This document shows, piece by piece, positions 7,760 to 15,941 of a DNA stretch of 41,901 bases. The stretch covers positions 1-41,901 of the forward strand of contig JAHDKO010000103.1 in NCBI GenBank assembly GCA_018436855.1, read 5' to 3'. The first letter of the stretch is position 1, and every line of letters starts with the position of its first letter. The translations under genes were made by a program, and so were the position numbers. The stretch is from Deltaproteobacteria bacterium. Lineage in GTDB: Bacteria > Desulfobacterota > Desulfomonilia > UBA1062. The notes under the pieces were generated by a model. It saw only the letters and a list, made by a program, of their open reading frames with translations, was not told the DNA's origin and ran no database searches.

Positions 7760-7788
7760 TTGACATAAAAACTGAGATTTCTTATACT
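7760..7788 (+). promoter_or_regulatory. Strong sigma-70 promoter of the biosynthetic run
   Basis: TTGACA at 7760-7765, a 17-base spacer, TATACT at 7783-7788: eleven of twelve consensus bases with ideal spacing, in AT-rich surroundings. The expected start is near 7795, about 59 bases before the first gene. A palindrome AATTGCAATT (7752-7761) touches the -35 box. This looks like the main promoter for the genes from 7854 onward. Confidence 0.8.
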
Positions 7789-7853
7789 TCCATTTGTAAA
7801 ACAATGCCTTATGAATCGTTTAGAATTGTTATGTAGGAGGAGTCTCCAGTACT

Positions 7854-8441
7854 ATGACACCATCCAGGCAGGAACCTGCTTTAGACGGGCAACCGTTCAC
7901 GTCCTCGGCGAGTCTGTGGAAGTACCTGTGCGCAACCCTTGCCCTTCCCAATGCCGTTGTCAATACCGTGATAAGCATGGCAATCGGCCTTGCATTTTTC
8001 CACGGTTACTCTGAAGTGGAAATTTTCAGCGGCAACCAGCCGCTTTTCCCCGATATCATCATATCCACGTTCATCTCGATACTCATCATGCACATCGCCT
8101 CGATAAAGCTGAGCTCTCGGGCTTTTATGTCGATGAACGCGTTCCTCCCGCCATCGAAGAAAGGCCCTTTGTTATTTTTCGGGAGCGGTAATTCGGTTTT
8201 GCACCTGATACGAGGCGGGATCGTTCTGGCCCTGCTCTGGAGCCTCGCAGCAGCGATAACGGCCTATATCGTATTCACCGCGTTCGATATTCAAAGCATG
8301 ACGTACGAGAAGGTCATGACCCTGAAGGCCCTGAAGGCCTTTTCCATAGGATACGTCCAGTCGGTTATCAGCGGATATGCGAATGCGTGGGGACGATCCC
8401 TGGCCCGTGTGCCGGAATACGGACAAGGAGCGCTCCCGTGA
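7854..8441 (+). CDS. Membrane protein of unknown function, first gene of the run
   Basis: 195 residues. Hydrophobic stretches lie at about 30-48, 63-83 and 120-145, with a possible fourth at 158-175. An extracytoplasmic or cytoplasmic loop between the first two reads GYSEVEIFSGNQPLFPD. No catalytic motif or known family is evident to me. An AGGAGG (7835-7840) stands 13 bases before the ATG, a rather long spacing. Its stop overlaps the GTG start of the AMP ligase (GTGA), so the two are translationally coupled. Its place at the head of the operon suggests a membrane role in the pathway, for example docking or substrate entry; that is inference. Confidence 0.8.
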   Translation: MTPSRQEPALDGQPFTSSASLWKYLCATLALPNAVVNTVISMAIGLAFFHGYSEVEIFSGNQPLFPDIIISTFISILIMHIASIKLSSRAFMSMNAFLPPSKKGPLLFFGSGNSVLHLIRGGIVLALLWSLAAAITAYIVFTAFDIQSMTYEKVMTLKALKAFSIGYVQSVISGYANAWGRSLARVPEYGQGALP

Positions 8442-9952
8442 CCTTTTTAACCCTCTCCCGGTTTGGAGAACATATTCGAAATGGCAAGTGGAGAGGCCTT
8501 ATTACAGAGTCCGGGGAAACGGATGCGCCCATCGACAGAACACGGATCGTTGAATATCTGGCCGACTTTACATGTCTCCTCGCCGATGTACGCCATGGCG
8601 ACAAGGTGGTTATCCGCGTTTCCAACAGCGTAAAATCGGCATGCTCATTGATTTCCTTGTGGGAATTGGGGGGTGTTGCAGTCCCTGTCAAAAGAGATGT
8701 GGGCCCCGATGCCCTGGCAGGTATTGCCGCTGACTGCGGCTGCCGGTTCATCCTGGATCCTGATTCACACACGCTGGTTGGCAATGAAGGACACGAAACT
8801 CGATTCCCGGCAACGCCGGTACGACGCGAAGTGGCCGGAAGCGACCTTGCGCTCATCATCTACACCACCGGCAGCACGGGAAAACCTAAGGGCATCGTGC
8901 TTACCCATGCAAACGTCGTTTTCGCCATGTACTCCATCATCTCATACCTTGAGCTCGACTCCTCGGATGTTATTCTGTGCGTTTCGCCCTTGTCTTTCGA
9001 CTACGGGCTGTATCAGGTGCTGTTCGCGCTGGCGGCGGACGCAAGGACGGTCCTCTACCATGATGTGGTACAGCCCTACAGATTGATAAAAGCCATAAAC
9101 GACCATTCCATAACGGTCCTGCCGGTAGTTCCGCCTCTTGCATCAATGCTGGAGCGAATCTTAAGGGTAAGACCGGTGGAGCTGAAATCGCTCAGGAAGA
9201 TAACGAACACGGGCGGCCATCTCAGCAACTCCATCATACTTGGTCTCGCAGAGCTCCTTCCCGGGGTGAACATCTATGCGATGTACGGGCTCACCGAATG
9301 TAAGCGCGCACTGTACCTGCCTCCCGAGGATATAAAGCGCAAACCCGGTTCGGTAGGAATCCCGATCCCCGGTCTTGCTGCGGGAATCTTTTCGAAAAAG
9401 GACGATCCCGCAGCCAGCGGGGACTCCATTGAGGATTATTTCGAACACGGCCCCAACGAGATCGGGGAGCTGTTCATGAGAGGGGCCACGATAATGCAGG
9501 AATACAATAATGGATCATCCGCAGGAGCCCGCATCGTCCAGGGGAAATACCGTGACGACATCTGGCTGGCTACGGGCGATTTATTCATGAGGGATGAAGA
9601 AGGCTATTACTACTTCAAGGGCCGCAGGAAAGAGCTCATCAAACAGGGCGCCTACTGCCTGTATCCCGCGGATATTGAAGAACGGATACATCAGTGCGAA
9701 CACGTTCAGCAGGTCTCCATAATCGGAAAAACAGACGCCAACGGCCTCGAATATGCCGCCGCGTTTGTGAAGCTGAAGGATGACACGAAGGAGAACCGCA
9801 CCTTGGTCAGTGCATGGATCGCACGCAGCCTGGGCACCGATTATGCCCCCAGGGAGATCCGGTTCGTGGATGAATTTCCGGTGGATGCAAACGGCAAGAT
9901 AAACAAGAAGGCGCTCATGGAAGGCTCTTTCTTGCGTTCCGCATCCTGCTGA
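8438..9952 (+). CDS. AMP-forming acyl/aminoacyl ligase (ANL superfamily)
   Basis: 504 residues. Adenylate-forming core motifs occur in order: A3 YTTGSTGKPKG (about 142-152), A5 YGLTECKR, A7 ATGDLF, A8 GRRKELIKQG and a C-terminal A10 DANGKINKKAL with the catalytic lysine. It activates a carboxylic or amino acid as acyl-AMP and passes it to CoA or a carrier thiol. The resemblance is to the ligases found beside a PLP decarboxylase and an ACP in exosortase-A-associated gene sets. Here a free ACP lies seven kilobases downstream, so loading of that ACP is a reasonable inference; the substrate is unknown. Start GTG 8438 is chosen for AAGGAG seven bases upstream and the GTGA overlap with the preceding gene. 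Confidence 0.9.
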   Translation: MTFLTLSRFGEHIRNGKWRGLITESGETDAPIDRTRIVEYLADFTCLLADVRHGDKVVIRVSNSVKSACSLISLWELGGVAVPVKRDVGPDALAGIAADCGCRFILDPDSHTLVGNEGHETRFPATPVRREVAGSDLALIIYTTGSTGKPKGIVLTHANVVFAMYSIISYLELDSSDVILCVSPLSFDYGLYQVLFALAADARTVLYHDVVQPYRLIKAINDHSITVLPVVPPLASMLERILRVRPVELKSLRKITNTGGHLSNSIILGLAELLPGVNIYAMYGLTECKRALYLPPEDIKRKPGSVGIPIPGLAAGIFSKKDDPAASGDSIEDYFEHGPNEIGELFMRGATIMQEYNNGSSAGARIVQGKYRDDIWLATGDLFMRDEEGYYYFKGRRKELIKQGAYCLYPADIEERIHQCEHVQQVSIIGKTDANGLEYAAAFVKLKDDTKENRTLVSAWIARSLGTDYAPREIRFVDEFPVDANGKINKKALMEGSFLRSASC

Positions 9953-9963
9953 GGAGGCCTGCC

Positions 9964-11124
9964 TTGGAGCTGATGGAAAGAATAGAAAAAGCTATCGCCG
10001 AAAAAAAGGGGCGCTTCAAGACCCCGTGCTATCTCTATGACATCCGGACGGTGCTGGACAACTACAGGGATTTGAAAGAGCGGCTGGGCACCGCATTGAT
10101 CCTGTCCGTAAAGGCGAATTCCAACTTCGAGCTGATCGATCGGATCCGGCATGTCGCAGACGGTATGGAAGCGGCATCGCTGAACGAACTGGAGATCATC
10201 CAGCACCCCAATACAGAGCTCTATATCAATTCTCCGGCCTATACGAGCCGTTTCATAAAGGCCGCCCTTGCAGTGAATGCCACCATTGTACTCGACAATC
10301 CCGCACAGCTCGCCATGATCGGGAATTCCAGCAGAAAACCCGGCATGAAGCCTCTGATGATACGGGTAAACAGCAGAGTTCTGGGTGATTTCATCGAGGT
10401 TTCGGGGTCCATTCCTGAAAATCATTTCGGCATGGACCTCACCGATATCCTTGAAGCAACAGACAAGATAAAAGCCATGGGCCTGCAGCTGGGCGGATTG
10501 CATATCTTTCACGGCTCGCATCAGTTCAAAAACATGTGCTTCAAAACGGTCCGGGCGGTTGCGGACCTCATACAGGCGGTTGAAGAACGGTATGCAGGAG
10601 AAATCTCGTTCGCGAACCTTGGAGGCGGATTCAGCGATGAATGGCGTGGCGACGACGTGGATTTTGCATCGTACCGGCAAGAGCTCGGCAGAATACCTGC
10701 CCGGATACGGATTGCTCACGAATCGGGCCGGGGCGTATTCGCCTCTGCCGGATTCTATGTCGTCGGCGTCATCGGCGTAAAATCCTTGGGCGGCCGTCCC
10801 TATGTGATCTGCGATGGGGGCATCAGCCACAACTTCCTTCTCGCCCAGACCGAACGTCCGTTCCAGAAGCACTATCGCCGCCCTCTTCTCTGGCGGGACG
10901 GGGGCTTCGTCGATACCTCCGCGAGCGGCGGTATCGGCCAGGGGGCAGTATGCGTGGGGCCTTCATGCTCCCGCGACGATATCTTTTCCATTCTACCGGA
11001 GGAAGGGCCCTGTCCCCGGGAAGGCGACCTCCTGGTGTTCACCGGTTGCGGAGCATACAACTTCAGTTACTCGGTCTCGAAATTCCTGTCGCTCCATCCC
11101 GCGGAGGAATATCTCGTTGTCTAG
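9964..11124 (+). CDS. PLP-dependent decarboxylase, Orn/DAP/Arg group (fold type III)
   Basis: 386 residues. The alanine-racemase-fold barrel has PLP Lys50 in SVKANSN, His183 in HIFHGSH, GGGFS (220-224) for phosphate binding, HESGR (252-256; the usual form is EPGR), Cys335 in GPSCSRDD and Tyr365 in GCGAYNF. All key residues of a diaminopimelate/ornithine-type decarboxylase are present. Known relatives include LysA, BtrK (acting on an ACP-bound glutamate) and exosortase-A-associated decarboxylases. Lying between a ligase and an ACP gene, it more likely serves this pathway, perhaps on a carrier-bound amino acid, than lysine synthesis. Start TTG 9964 follows AGGAGG by six bases; an ATG three codons later is the alternative. 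Confidence 0.9.
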   Translation: MELMERIEKAIAEKKGRFKTPCYLYDIRTVLDNYRDLKERLGTALILSVKANSNFELIDRIRHVADGMEAASLNELEIIQHPNTELYINSPAYTSRFIKAALAVNATIVLDNPAQLAMIGNSSRKPGMKPLMIRVNSRVLGDFIEVSGSIPENHFGMDLTDILEATDKIKAMGLQLGGLHIFHGSHQFKNMCFKTVRAVADLIQAVEERYAGEISFANLGGGFSDEWRGDDVDFASYRQELGRIPARIRIAHESGRGVFASAGFYVVGVIGVKSLGGRPYVICDGGISHNFLLAQTERPFQKHYRRPLLWRDGGFVDTSASGGIGQGAVCVGPSCSRDDIFSILPEEGPCPREGDLLVFTGCGAYNFSYSVSKFLSLHPAEEYLVV

Positions 11125-11208
11125 GTTCGAGCATCTTCATATCAACTACGCCCCGGTGAACGGGAGACACAACGCTCCTGCTCCAAACGTGTTGCACGGA
11201 GAGCGCGC

Positions 11209-12090
11209 ATGAGCGGCTTTACCTTGCGTGCCATGTCGTTTCAGGAGTTCCGGTCCCCTTTCTGCGAACCGTGGCTGTCCATCGATGACACATTCGGTGC
11301 ACTCGCGGGGTCCATCGGGCCGCAGATCGCGTCTGTGGGGGCTTCGATGCCCTGCAATGCCGAACCGGCAGGGCATATTCTCTGCTCCACTCTCATCAGG
11401 GAATGTTTTTCCTTTGACCACATCCCCTGGAGCCGTGTCAGGGACGGCCTGCACGAATATGCCGGAAGATTCACGCCGACAGTATTCGTCAATGCATACG
11501 AGTGTGCCTCATGGGGCTATATTCTGCGCTATTATTTCCTGAAGAATCCCGCTGCGCGTTGTGTGATGATAACCATAGCAGACGTCAACCTCTATAATTT
11601 TTCCCTCTGGGATGAAGAGCAGATCTGGGGCCGCTCCGGCTATGGATGCTGCACAATGCTGATCGAGAAGGCAGAGGAGACCTCTGCGGACCTGGTTACC
11701 GGGTTTTCGAGGGGCTCCAACATCATCATGGAGTTCGCCATTGCCATACGCAAGGCGGCACAGGAAGGCACAGACCGCATCGTTGCCCTGCCTTTCTTCC
11801 CGGCTAACGTGCGCGGAATCATGGACACGGTTTTGAAGGGCCGGAGACTGACCCGCAACGGTCATGCCCGGTGGGGACACTCCTTTGGCAGCGATCCGTG
11901 GATAGCGATCCTTGATTCTGTGGGAACCATGCCGGATATGCGGCGCGTGGAGAAATTCACAGCGTGTTCGCTGGCGTTCAACGGCTACTATTCCCTTCTG
12001 GATATCGACGTTCCTCCCGGCGCTCCGCTTGTCCTGGTTGGTCAGGCGCCGGCGGCCCGGATGGGAAAAGACGAGTACACGTTATCATAA
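11209..12090 (+). CDS. KAS III-like (thiolase-fold) protein lacking the catalytic His
   Basis: 293 residues. I read a distant beta-ketoacyl-ACP synthase III fold. FVNAYECASWGYIL places Cys99 at the nucleophile position, and GRSGYGCCTMLIEK matches the GDGAGAVVLE strand. PFFPANVRGI matches the PHQAN.R motif but with Phe197 in place of His, and GHSFGSD (His224) stands where FabH has GN. The end PLVLVGQAPAARMG matches the closing glycine-rich strand. The fold call is an inference by eye. With the His lost, ordinary decarboxylative condensation is doubtful; transacylation or a structural role is possible. ATG 11209 has GGAG just upstream. It sits between the decarboxylase and an unknown gene in the same run. 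Confidence 0.65.
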   Translation: MSGFTLRAMSFQEFRSPFCEPWLSIDDTFGALAGSIGPQIASVGASMPCNAEPAGHILCSTLIRECFSFDHIPWSRVRDGLHEYAGRFTPTVFVNAYECASWGYILRYYFLKNPAARCVMITIADVNLYNFSLWDEEQIWGRSGYGCCTMLIEKAEETSADLVTGFSRGSNIIMEFAIAIRKAAQEGTDRIVALPFFPANVRGIMDTVLKGRRLTRNGHARWGHSFGSDPWIAILDSVGTMPDMRRVEKFTACSLAFNGYYSLLDIDVPPGAPLVLVGQAPAARMGKDEYTLS

Positions 12091-12113
12091 AAACTGTTTT
12101 TTGATGAGGGGGA

Positions 12114-12710
12114 ATGAAGTACTTCACCTACCATTTCGAGGGCAGGATTTCTCATCCGATCTACCAGGGGATCCTGGCGGACAAATTCATTTATAAGTTC
12201 CCATCGATCAATGGGAACGAAACCATATCCACGTTCTCGAGCATGAACGAGCACGACCTGACGGTGCTCTCGACGCTGACCTTTGAAAAAAACATCCCCG
12301 TACTGCTCAATCCCTCGCAGCACTACCGGCTCATGGGGCATTTCATCGAGGTGGTGGAAAGGGAGCTTCCTGCAGTCGAGATCATTCTCATGCGCCTGGT
12401 GGAGCCGGCCCTGGTGAGAATGGCGCCTGCGATGTTCATGGAGAAGGTGTTCGTCTGTCAGGATACAGCACCGGAGGTCGAGGACCTGCAAAGGCTCGGG
12501 AAGTCTTTCATCGTGTTCCGGGATTATATCAAGATCCATTCTTTTGTCGCCGGCAACAACACGGTGTATGTAGACCTCTATTCACCCGGAGAGTGGGCCC
12601 GAGAATTCGATGCAATACGGAGAGACCTCATTGAACTGGGGGTCGATGAGATTCAGAAGCCTGCAACCGGAGAGGCTTCAGACGGGAGGGATCAGAGACA
12701 TGGAGCCTAG
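12114..12710 (+). CDS. Hypothetical protein in the biosynthetic run
   Basis: 198 residues with no signal peptide, no transmembrane segment and no motif I recognise. It starts MKYFTYHFEGRISHP and is of mixed alpha/beta character, with several conserved-looking hydrophobic strands (PVLLNPSQHYRLMG, VEIILMRLVEPALV). The C-terminal end is polar and probably disordered. GAGGGGG lies immediately before the ATG. The last 11 bases overlap the start of the acyl-CoA dehydrogenase gene, indicating coupling. Neighbours suggest a partner or accessory to the KAS III-like protein, but nothing in the sequence proves this. Confidence 0.75.
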   Translation: MKYFTYHFEGRISHPIYQGILADKFIYKFPSINGNETISTFSSMNEHDLTVLSTLTFEKNIPVLLNPSQHYRLMGHFIEVVERELPAVEIILMRLVEPALVRMAPAMFMEKVFVCQDTAPEVEDLQRLGKSFIVFRDYIKIHSFVAGNNTVYVDLYSPGEWAREFDAIRRDLIELGVDEIQKPATGEASDGRDQRHGA

Positions 12711-14565
12711 AAATGTCTACCGGGCCGATCTGCGGGAATTCCGGTACCTGCTGCTGGAAAAATTTGACACGGCACGGATGCTCCGGACCCTTGACCCTGA
12801 GACCGAGTTCACCCAGGACATAATCGAGAGCATTCTCAACGCAGCCTATGAATTCGCGACCGAGCGCCTCGGCCCCTACTATCAGCTCTCAGACAGGCAG
12901 GGGTGCTCCTTGAACGCTGACGGCACCGTCAGCGTTCCCACGGGGTTCCGTGAAGTATGGGAGGAATACCTCAACGCAGGGTGGGAAAGGATGAGCGCAC
13001 CGAAAATCCATGGCGGGATCGGGGCACCCTATATCCTCGCCATAGCGGTGAGCGAGCTCTTCCTCGGGGCGAACCCGGCCCTCATGTCATATCACGGCTT
13101 CTGCCCGGCAACGTTTATCCTTCTGGAGCAGTACGGCGACAGCGGGTTGAAAAATCTGTTTTCGCGGAATCTGATCACCCAACGCTGGGCAGCGGCATTT
13201 TGCATGACGGAATCGGATGCCGGAACCGACGTGGGGAATATCCGTACATCCGCGGTCAGACGGGATGACGGTCTGTATCGAATAGAAGGAACGAAAACAT
13301 TCATCACCGCAGGGATGCACGACCTCTCCGAGAACATCATCTACACGGTTCTTGCGCGCGTGGCAGGGGCTCCTCCCGGAACACGGGGCCTTTCGTGCTT
13401 TATCGTCCCGCGTTTCCTCCCCGACGGCAACGGCGGTGTAGCCGGAGACAATCATGTCCGCTGCCTGAATGTGGAGGAGAAGATGGGGCTGCACGGGTGC
13501 GCGACGACGCACCTGGCCTTCGGGGAGGGCGGGGAGACGGTCGGCTACCTTCTGGGCGGGAGGGAAAATATCGGTCTGCTCCATGTTCTCTCCATCATGA
13601 ACCTTGCGCGCATGGCCACGGGTATCTACGCCGTGGGGCTGTCATCGAGCGCCTTTTTGAACGCCCTTGATTATGCGAAGCAGCGGATTCAGGGGGTCGA
13701 CGACTTGAAGTCGCCGTTCGCGCCCGATGCCAGGAGGGTACCCATTGTCGAACACTACGACGTGCGCCGCATGCTCCTCGAGATGAAGAGCAAAGTCGAG
13801 GGCTGCCGGGCCATGATATTCAAGCTTGCATATCACTTGTCCATCTATCTTCATCTGCGGATGCGGCAAGACCCGGCCGACAAACCGGAAATCGCCCGCC
13901 AGGAGCAAATTATCGGCCTGCTGACCCCGCTCGTGAAGGCCTACTCGTCGGACCAGGCCTGGCGTGTGTGCGAGCTGGCGATACAGGTGCTGGGAGGGTA
14001 TGGATATACGAAGGACTATCCTGTGGAGCAGTACGCCCGGGACGTCAAGATCCTTTCCATCTGGGAGGGAACCAATTACATCCAGGCACTGGATCTGTTC
14101 AGGATAAAACTGGCGCTGGGGGGAAACGAGAAGCTCTTCCGGCGATACTGCGACGAGATCGGGGGGTACCTGAACAAGGCGGCGGCCGGGGATACCGGGC
14201 TTCGCTCCGATTGCGCCCTTCTCGCAAAGGCCCTCGACCGGGTCGGCGAGTCGTTGAGCGTCATGCGGGGTTGGGCACGGCAAAAAAAGGCAGCCCTGAC
14301 ATACCCCGTGGTCACCAGCTTTCTGGAAATGATGGCAGAGGTCATGGTGGGGGCACTGCTCCTGGACGATGCACGGATTGCGGGCGAGAAACTATCGGGC
14401 GCGGAAACCGGTGTGGACCGTGACTTTTATCAGGGGAAAATCATGTCCGCCAGGTTTTTTATCAGAAACATCGTTCCCCATGTATCGGCCCGTGCCGAGG
14501 TGATTGCATCGCAGGATGATACGTGCATCCAGACGACGCCTGACATGCTGGGGCGATCAGTATGA
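12700..14565 (+). CDS. Acyl-CoA dehydrogenase, DmdC-like long form
   Basis: 621 residues, the size of the DmdC / long acyl-CoA dehydrogenase group with a C-terminal extension. Motifs: FCMTESDAGTDVG for flavin and substrate binding, EGTKTFITAGMHD, VEEKMGLHGC, the helical QVLGGYGYTKDYPVEQYARD, and SIWEGTNYIQALD with catalytic Glu456. It should form an enoyl thioester with FAD. In this setting the acyl group may be carried by the ACP rather than CoA, as in several natural-product pathways; that is inferred. ATG 12700 is chosen for GGGAGG ten bases upstream; the open frame to 12610 overlaps the previous gene. Its stop overlaps the next start as ATGA. Confidence 0.9.
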   Translation: MEPRNVYRADLREFRYLLLEKFDTARMLRTLDPETEFTQDIIESILNAAYEFATERLGPYYQLSDRQGCSLNADGTVSVPTGFREVWEEYLNAGWERMSAPKIHGGIGAPYILAIAVSELFLGANPALMSYHGFCPATFILLEQYGDSGLKNLFSRNLITQRWAAAFCMTESDAGTDVGNIRTSAVRRDDGLYRIEGTKTFITAGMHDLSENIIYTVLARVAGAPPGTRGLSCFIVPRFLPDGNGGVAGDNHVRCLNVEEKMGLHGCATTHLAFGEGGETVGYLLGGRENIGLLHVLSIMNLARMATGIYAVGLSSSAFLNALDYAKQRIQGVDDLKSPFAPDARRVPIVEHYDVRRMLLEMKSKVEGCRAMIFKLAYHLSIYLHLRMRQDPADKPEIARQEQIIGLLTPLVKAYSSDQAWRVCELAIQVLGGYGYTKDYPVEQYARDVKILSIWEGTNYIQALDLFRIKLALGGNEKLFRRYCDEIGGYLNKAAAGDTGLRSDCALLAKALDRVGESLSVMRGWARQKKAALTYPVVTSFLEMMAEVMVGALLLDDARIAGEKLSGAETGVDRDFYQGKIMSARFFIRNIVPHVSARAEVIASQDDTCIQTTPDMLGRSV

Positions 14566-15485
14566 ACGGAAACCTCAAACAGGAAAGGGCTGCCTACAGC
14601 GTCTCCATGAAGCATTTTCCGGTACGAGACGGCGCCAGGATAGCCTGCCATGTGTTCGAGCCCAAGGGCGATTCCCGTGCAGTGCTTGTTTTCCTCCACG
14701 GCGCAGCGCTCAACAGCCGGCTGTACGCGCCTATCGGTGTTCGCCTGTCGTCGATTTTCAGCATACGGGCGGTATTCATCGATATGAGAGGACATGGAGA
14801 ATCGGAAGGAAGACGGGGGCACGTTGCATACAGTGGACAGCTCGAGGATGATCTGCATGATATCCTGAGTCTTCTGAGGCTCGAATCGCCCGGACTCCCT
14901 CTGTTTCTCGGAGCCCACTGCATAGGATCTTCGGTGATTGTGCGCTATGCAGGGTTGAAAGAGGTGATACCGCCTGAAGGTTACGTGTTCGTTTCCTCTC
15001 TCCTGATCGAGAGCCCGCTTCCCGGGATGAACGGCAAACAGAAGAAGGAGGTTTATGCCGGTGCTCACGACGTTGTGAGCAAGTTTCACTTGAAGAGGCT
15101 CATTCTGCTTGATTATCTGAACCGTTTAGGGCTCACCGCATTCAACAGCCTTCCCATTGTGCACTTCCGTTTCCCGCAGGATATCGAAAGGAGAGCACAG
15201 AACAAGGTGGAATCATACAGCTACACCATGATCAGACAAATGGATTTCCAGAGATATTATTACGGGTTCGGTTCTCTAGACAAGCCGCTTATCATGATGA
15301 TCGGGCAGGAAGACGAAATGGTCCCGGCTGAAGATCTCAAGCGTGTTTTTGATCGATACGTGCCCACGGGCATCGATAAAACCTTCAAGTTTCTACCTGG
15401 ATGCGGCCATTTCAATGTTGTCTGGGGTGCAGGCAGGGAAATCGGGCAGTGGATTACGACAAGACTTGGGGACCTCACATGCTGA
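14562..15485 (+). CDS. Alpha/beta-hydrolase fold acyl enzyme with Cys nucleophile
   Basis: 307 residues of the lysophospholipase-like alpha/beta-hydrolase fold. FLHGAALNS forms the oxyanion region and FIDMRGHGESEG the conserved second loop. The nucleophile elbow is GAHCIG, with Cys120 where most relatives have Ser. The acid is probably Asp251 (GQEDEMVP) and the base His283 (GCGHFN). Cys in this place is seen in dienelactone hydrolases and in polyester synthases, so thioester chemistry, such as acyl transfer or release from the ACP, is more likely than lipid hydrolysis. A hydrolase of this type is also a regular partner in exosortase-A-associated gene sets. It begins within the stop of the dehydrogenase gene (ATGA). 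No signal peptide. Confidence 0.85.
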   Translation: MNGNLKQERAAYSVSMKHFPVRDGARIACHVFEPKGDSRAVLVFLHGAALNSRLYAPIGVRLSSIFSIRAVFIDMRGHGESEGRRGHVAYSGQLEDDLHDILSLLRLESPGLPLFLGAHCIGSSVIVRYAGLKEVIPPEGYVFVSSLLIESPLPGMNGKQKKEVYAGAHDVVSKFHLKRLILLDYLNRLGLTAFNSLPIVHFRFPQDIERRAQNKVESYSYTMIRQMDFQRYYYGFGSLDKPLIMMIGQEDEMVPAEDLKRVFDRYVPTGIDKTFKFLPGCGHFNVVWGAGREIGQWITTRLGDLTC

Positions 15486-15622
15486 GGGAACAGGCATATG
15501 TTCTGATACGACATGGCGGCAAGGCTATGGATGGCCGGCAGGAATTGTCCCATCACGAGGTGGCGCAGGCACCATGATTCCTCGCGGGGTATTTGAATAT
15601 TCATTAAAAAGGAGGCTACATC

Positions 15623-15880
15623 ATGCTTACGGAAGAGTACGAAAATCATGAACAAATGCTGGAGCAGATGATCAGTGAGGTGAAACGGATTCTGGGGAAA
15701 GAGGATGTCACTCCCGATTCCACATTCAGCGAACTGGGGATCGATTCCCTGAATATCGTCGAACTGATCCTTGCGTGCGAGTACATCTATCCCAACGTTC
15801 AAAACCCTGAGGCACTCCAGATCAATGAATACACCTCTCTGAAAGAACTGCATGAGCAGCTTCTCGATCTATCGATCTGA
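15623..15880 (+). CDS. Acyl carrier protein
   Basis: An 85-residue free-standing carrier protein. FSELGIDSLNIVEL holds Ser42, the site for 4'-phosphopantetheine. The remainder is acidic and helical as in ACPs, with an N-terminal extension of about ten residues. A strong AAAGGAGG lies eight bases before the ATG. A 137-base gap separates it from the hydrolase gene, so it may have its own translation level. No phosphopantetheinyl transferase gene is in the window, so modification must come from elsewhere. It is the likely carrier for the product of the AMP ligase and the PLP decarboxylase. Confidence 0.92.
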   Translation: MLTEEYENHEQMLEQMISEVKRILGKEDVTPDSTFSELGIDSLNIVELILACEYIYPNVQNPEALQINEYTSLKELHEQLLDLSI

Positions 15881-15941
15881 GTGTTCCGGAACAGGCGGTA
15901 AAGGGTGAAGCGGGTTGATTGGTTCTTATGGGAGGCATGCA

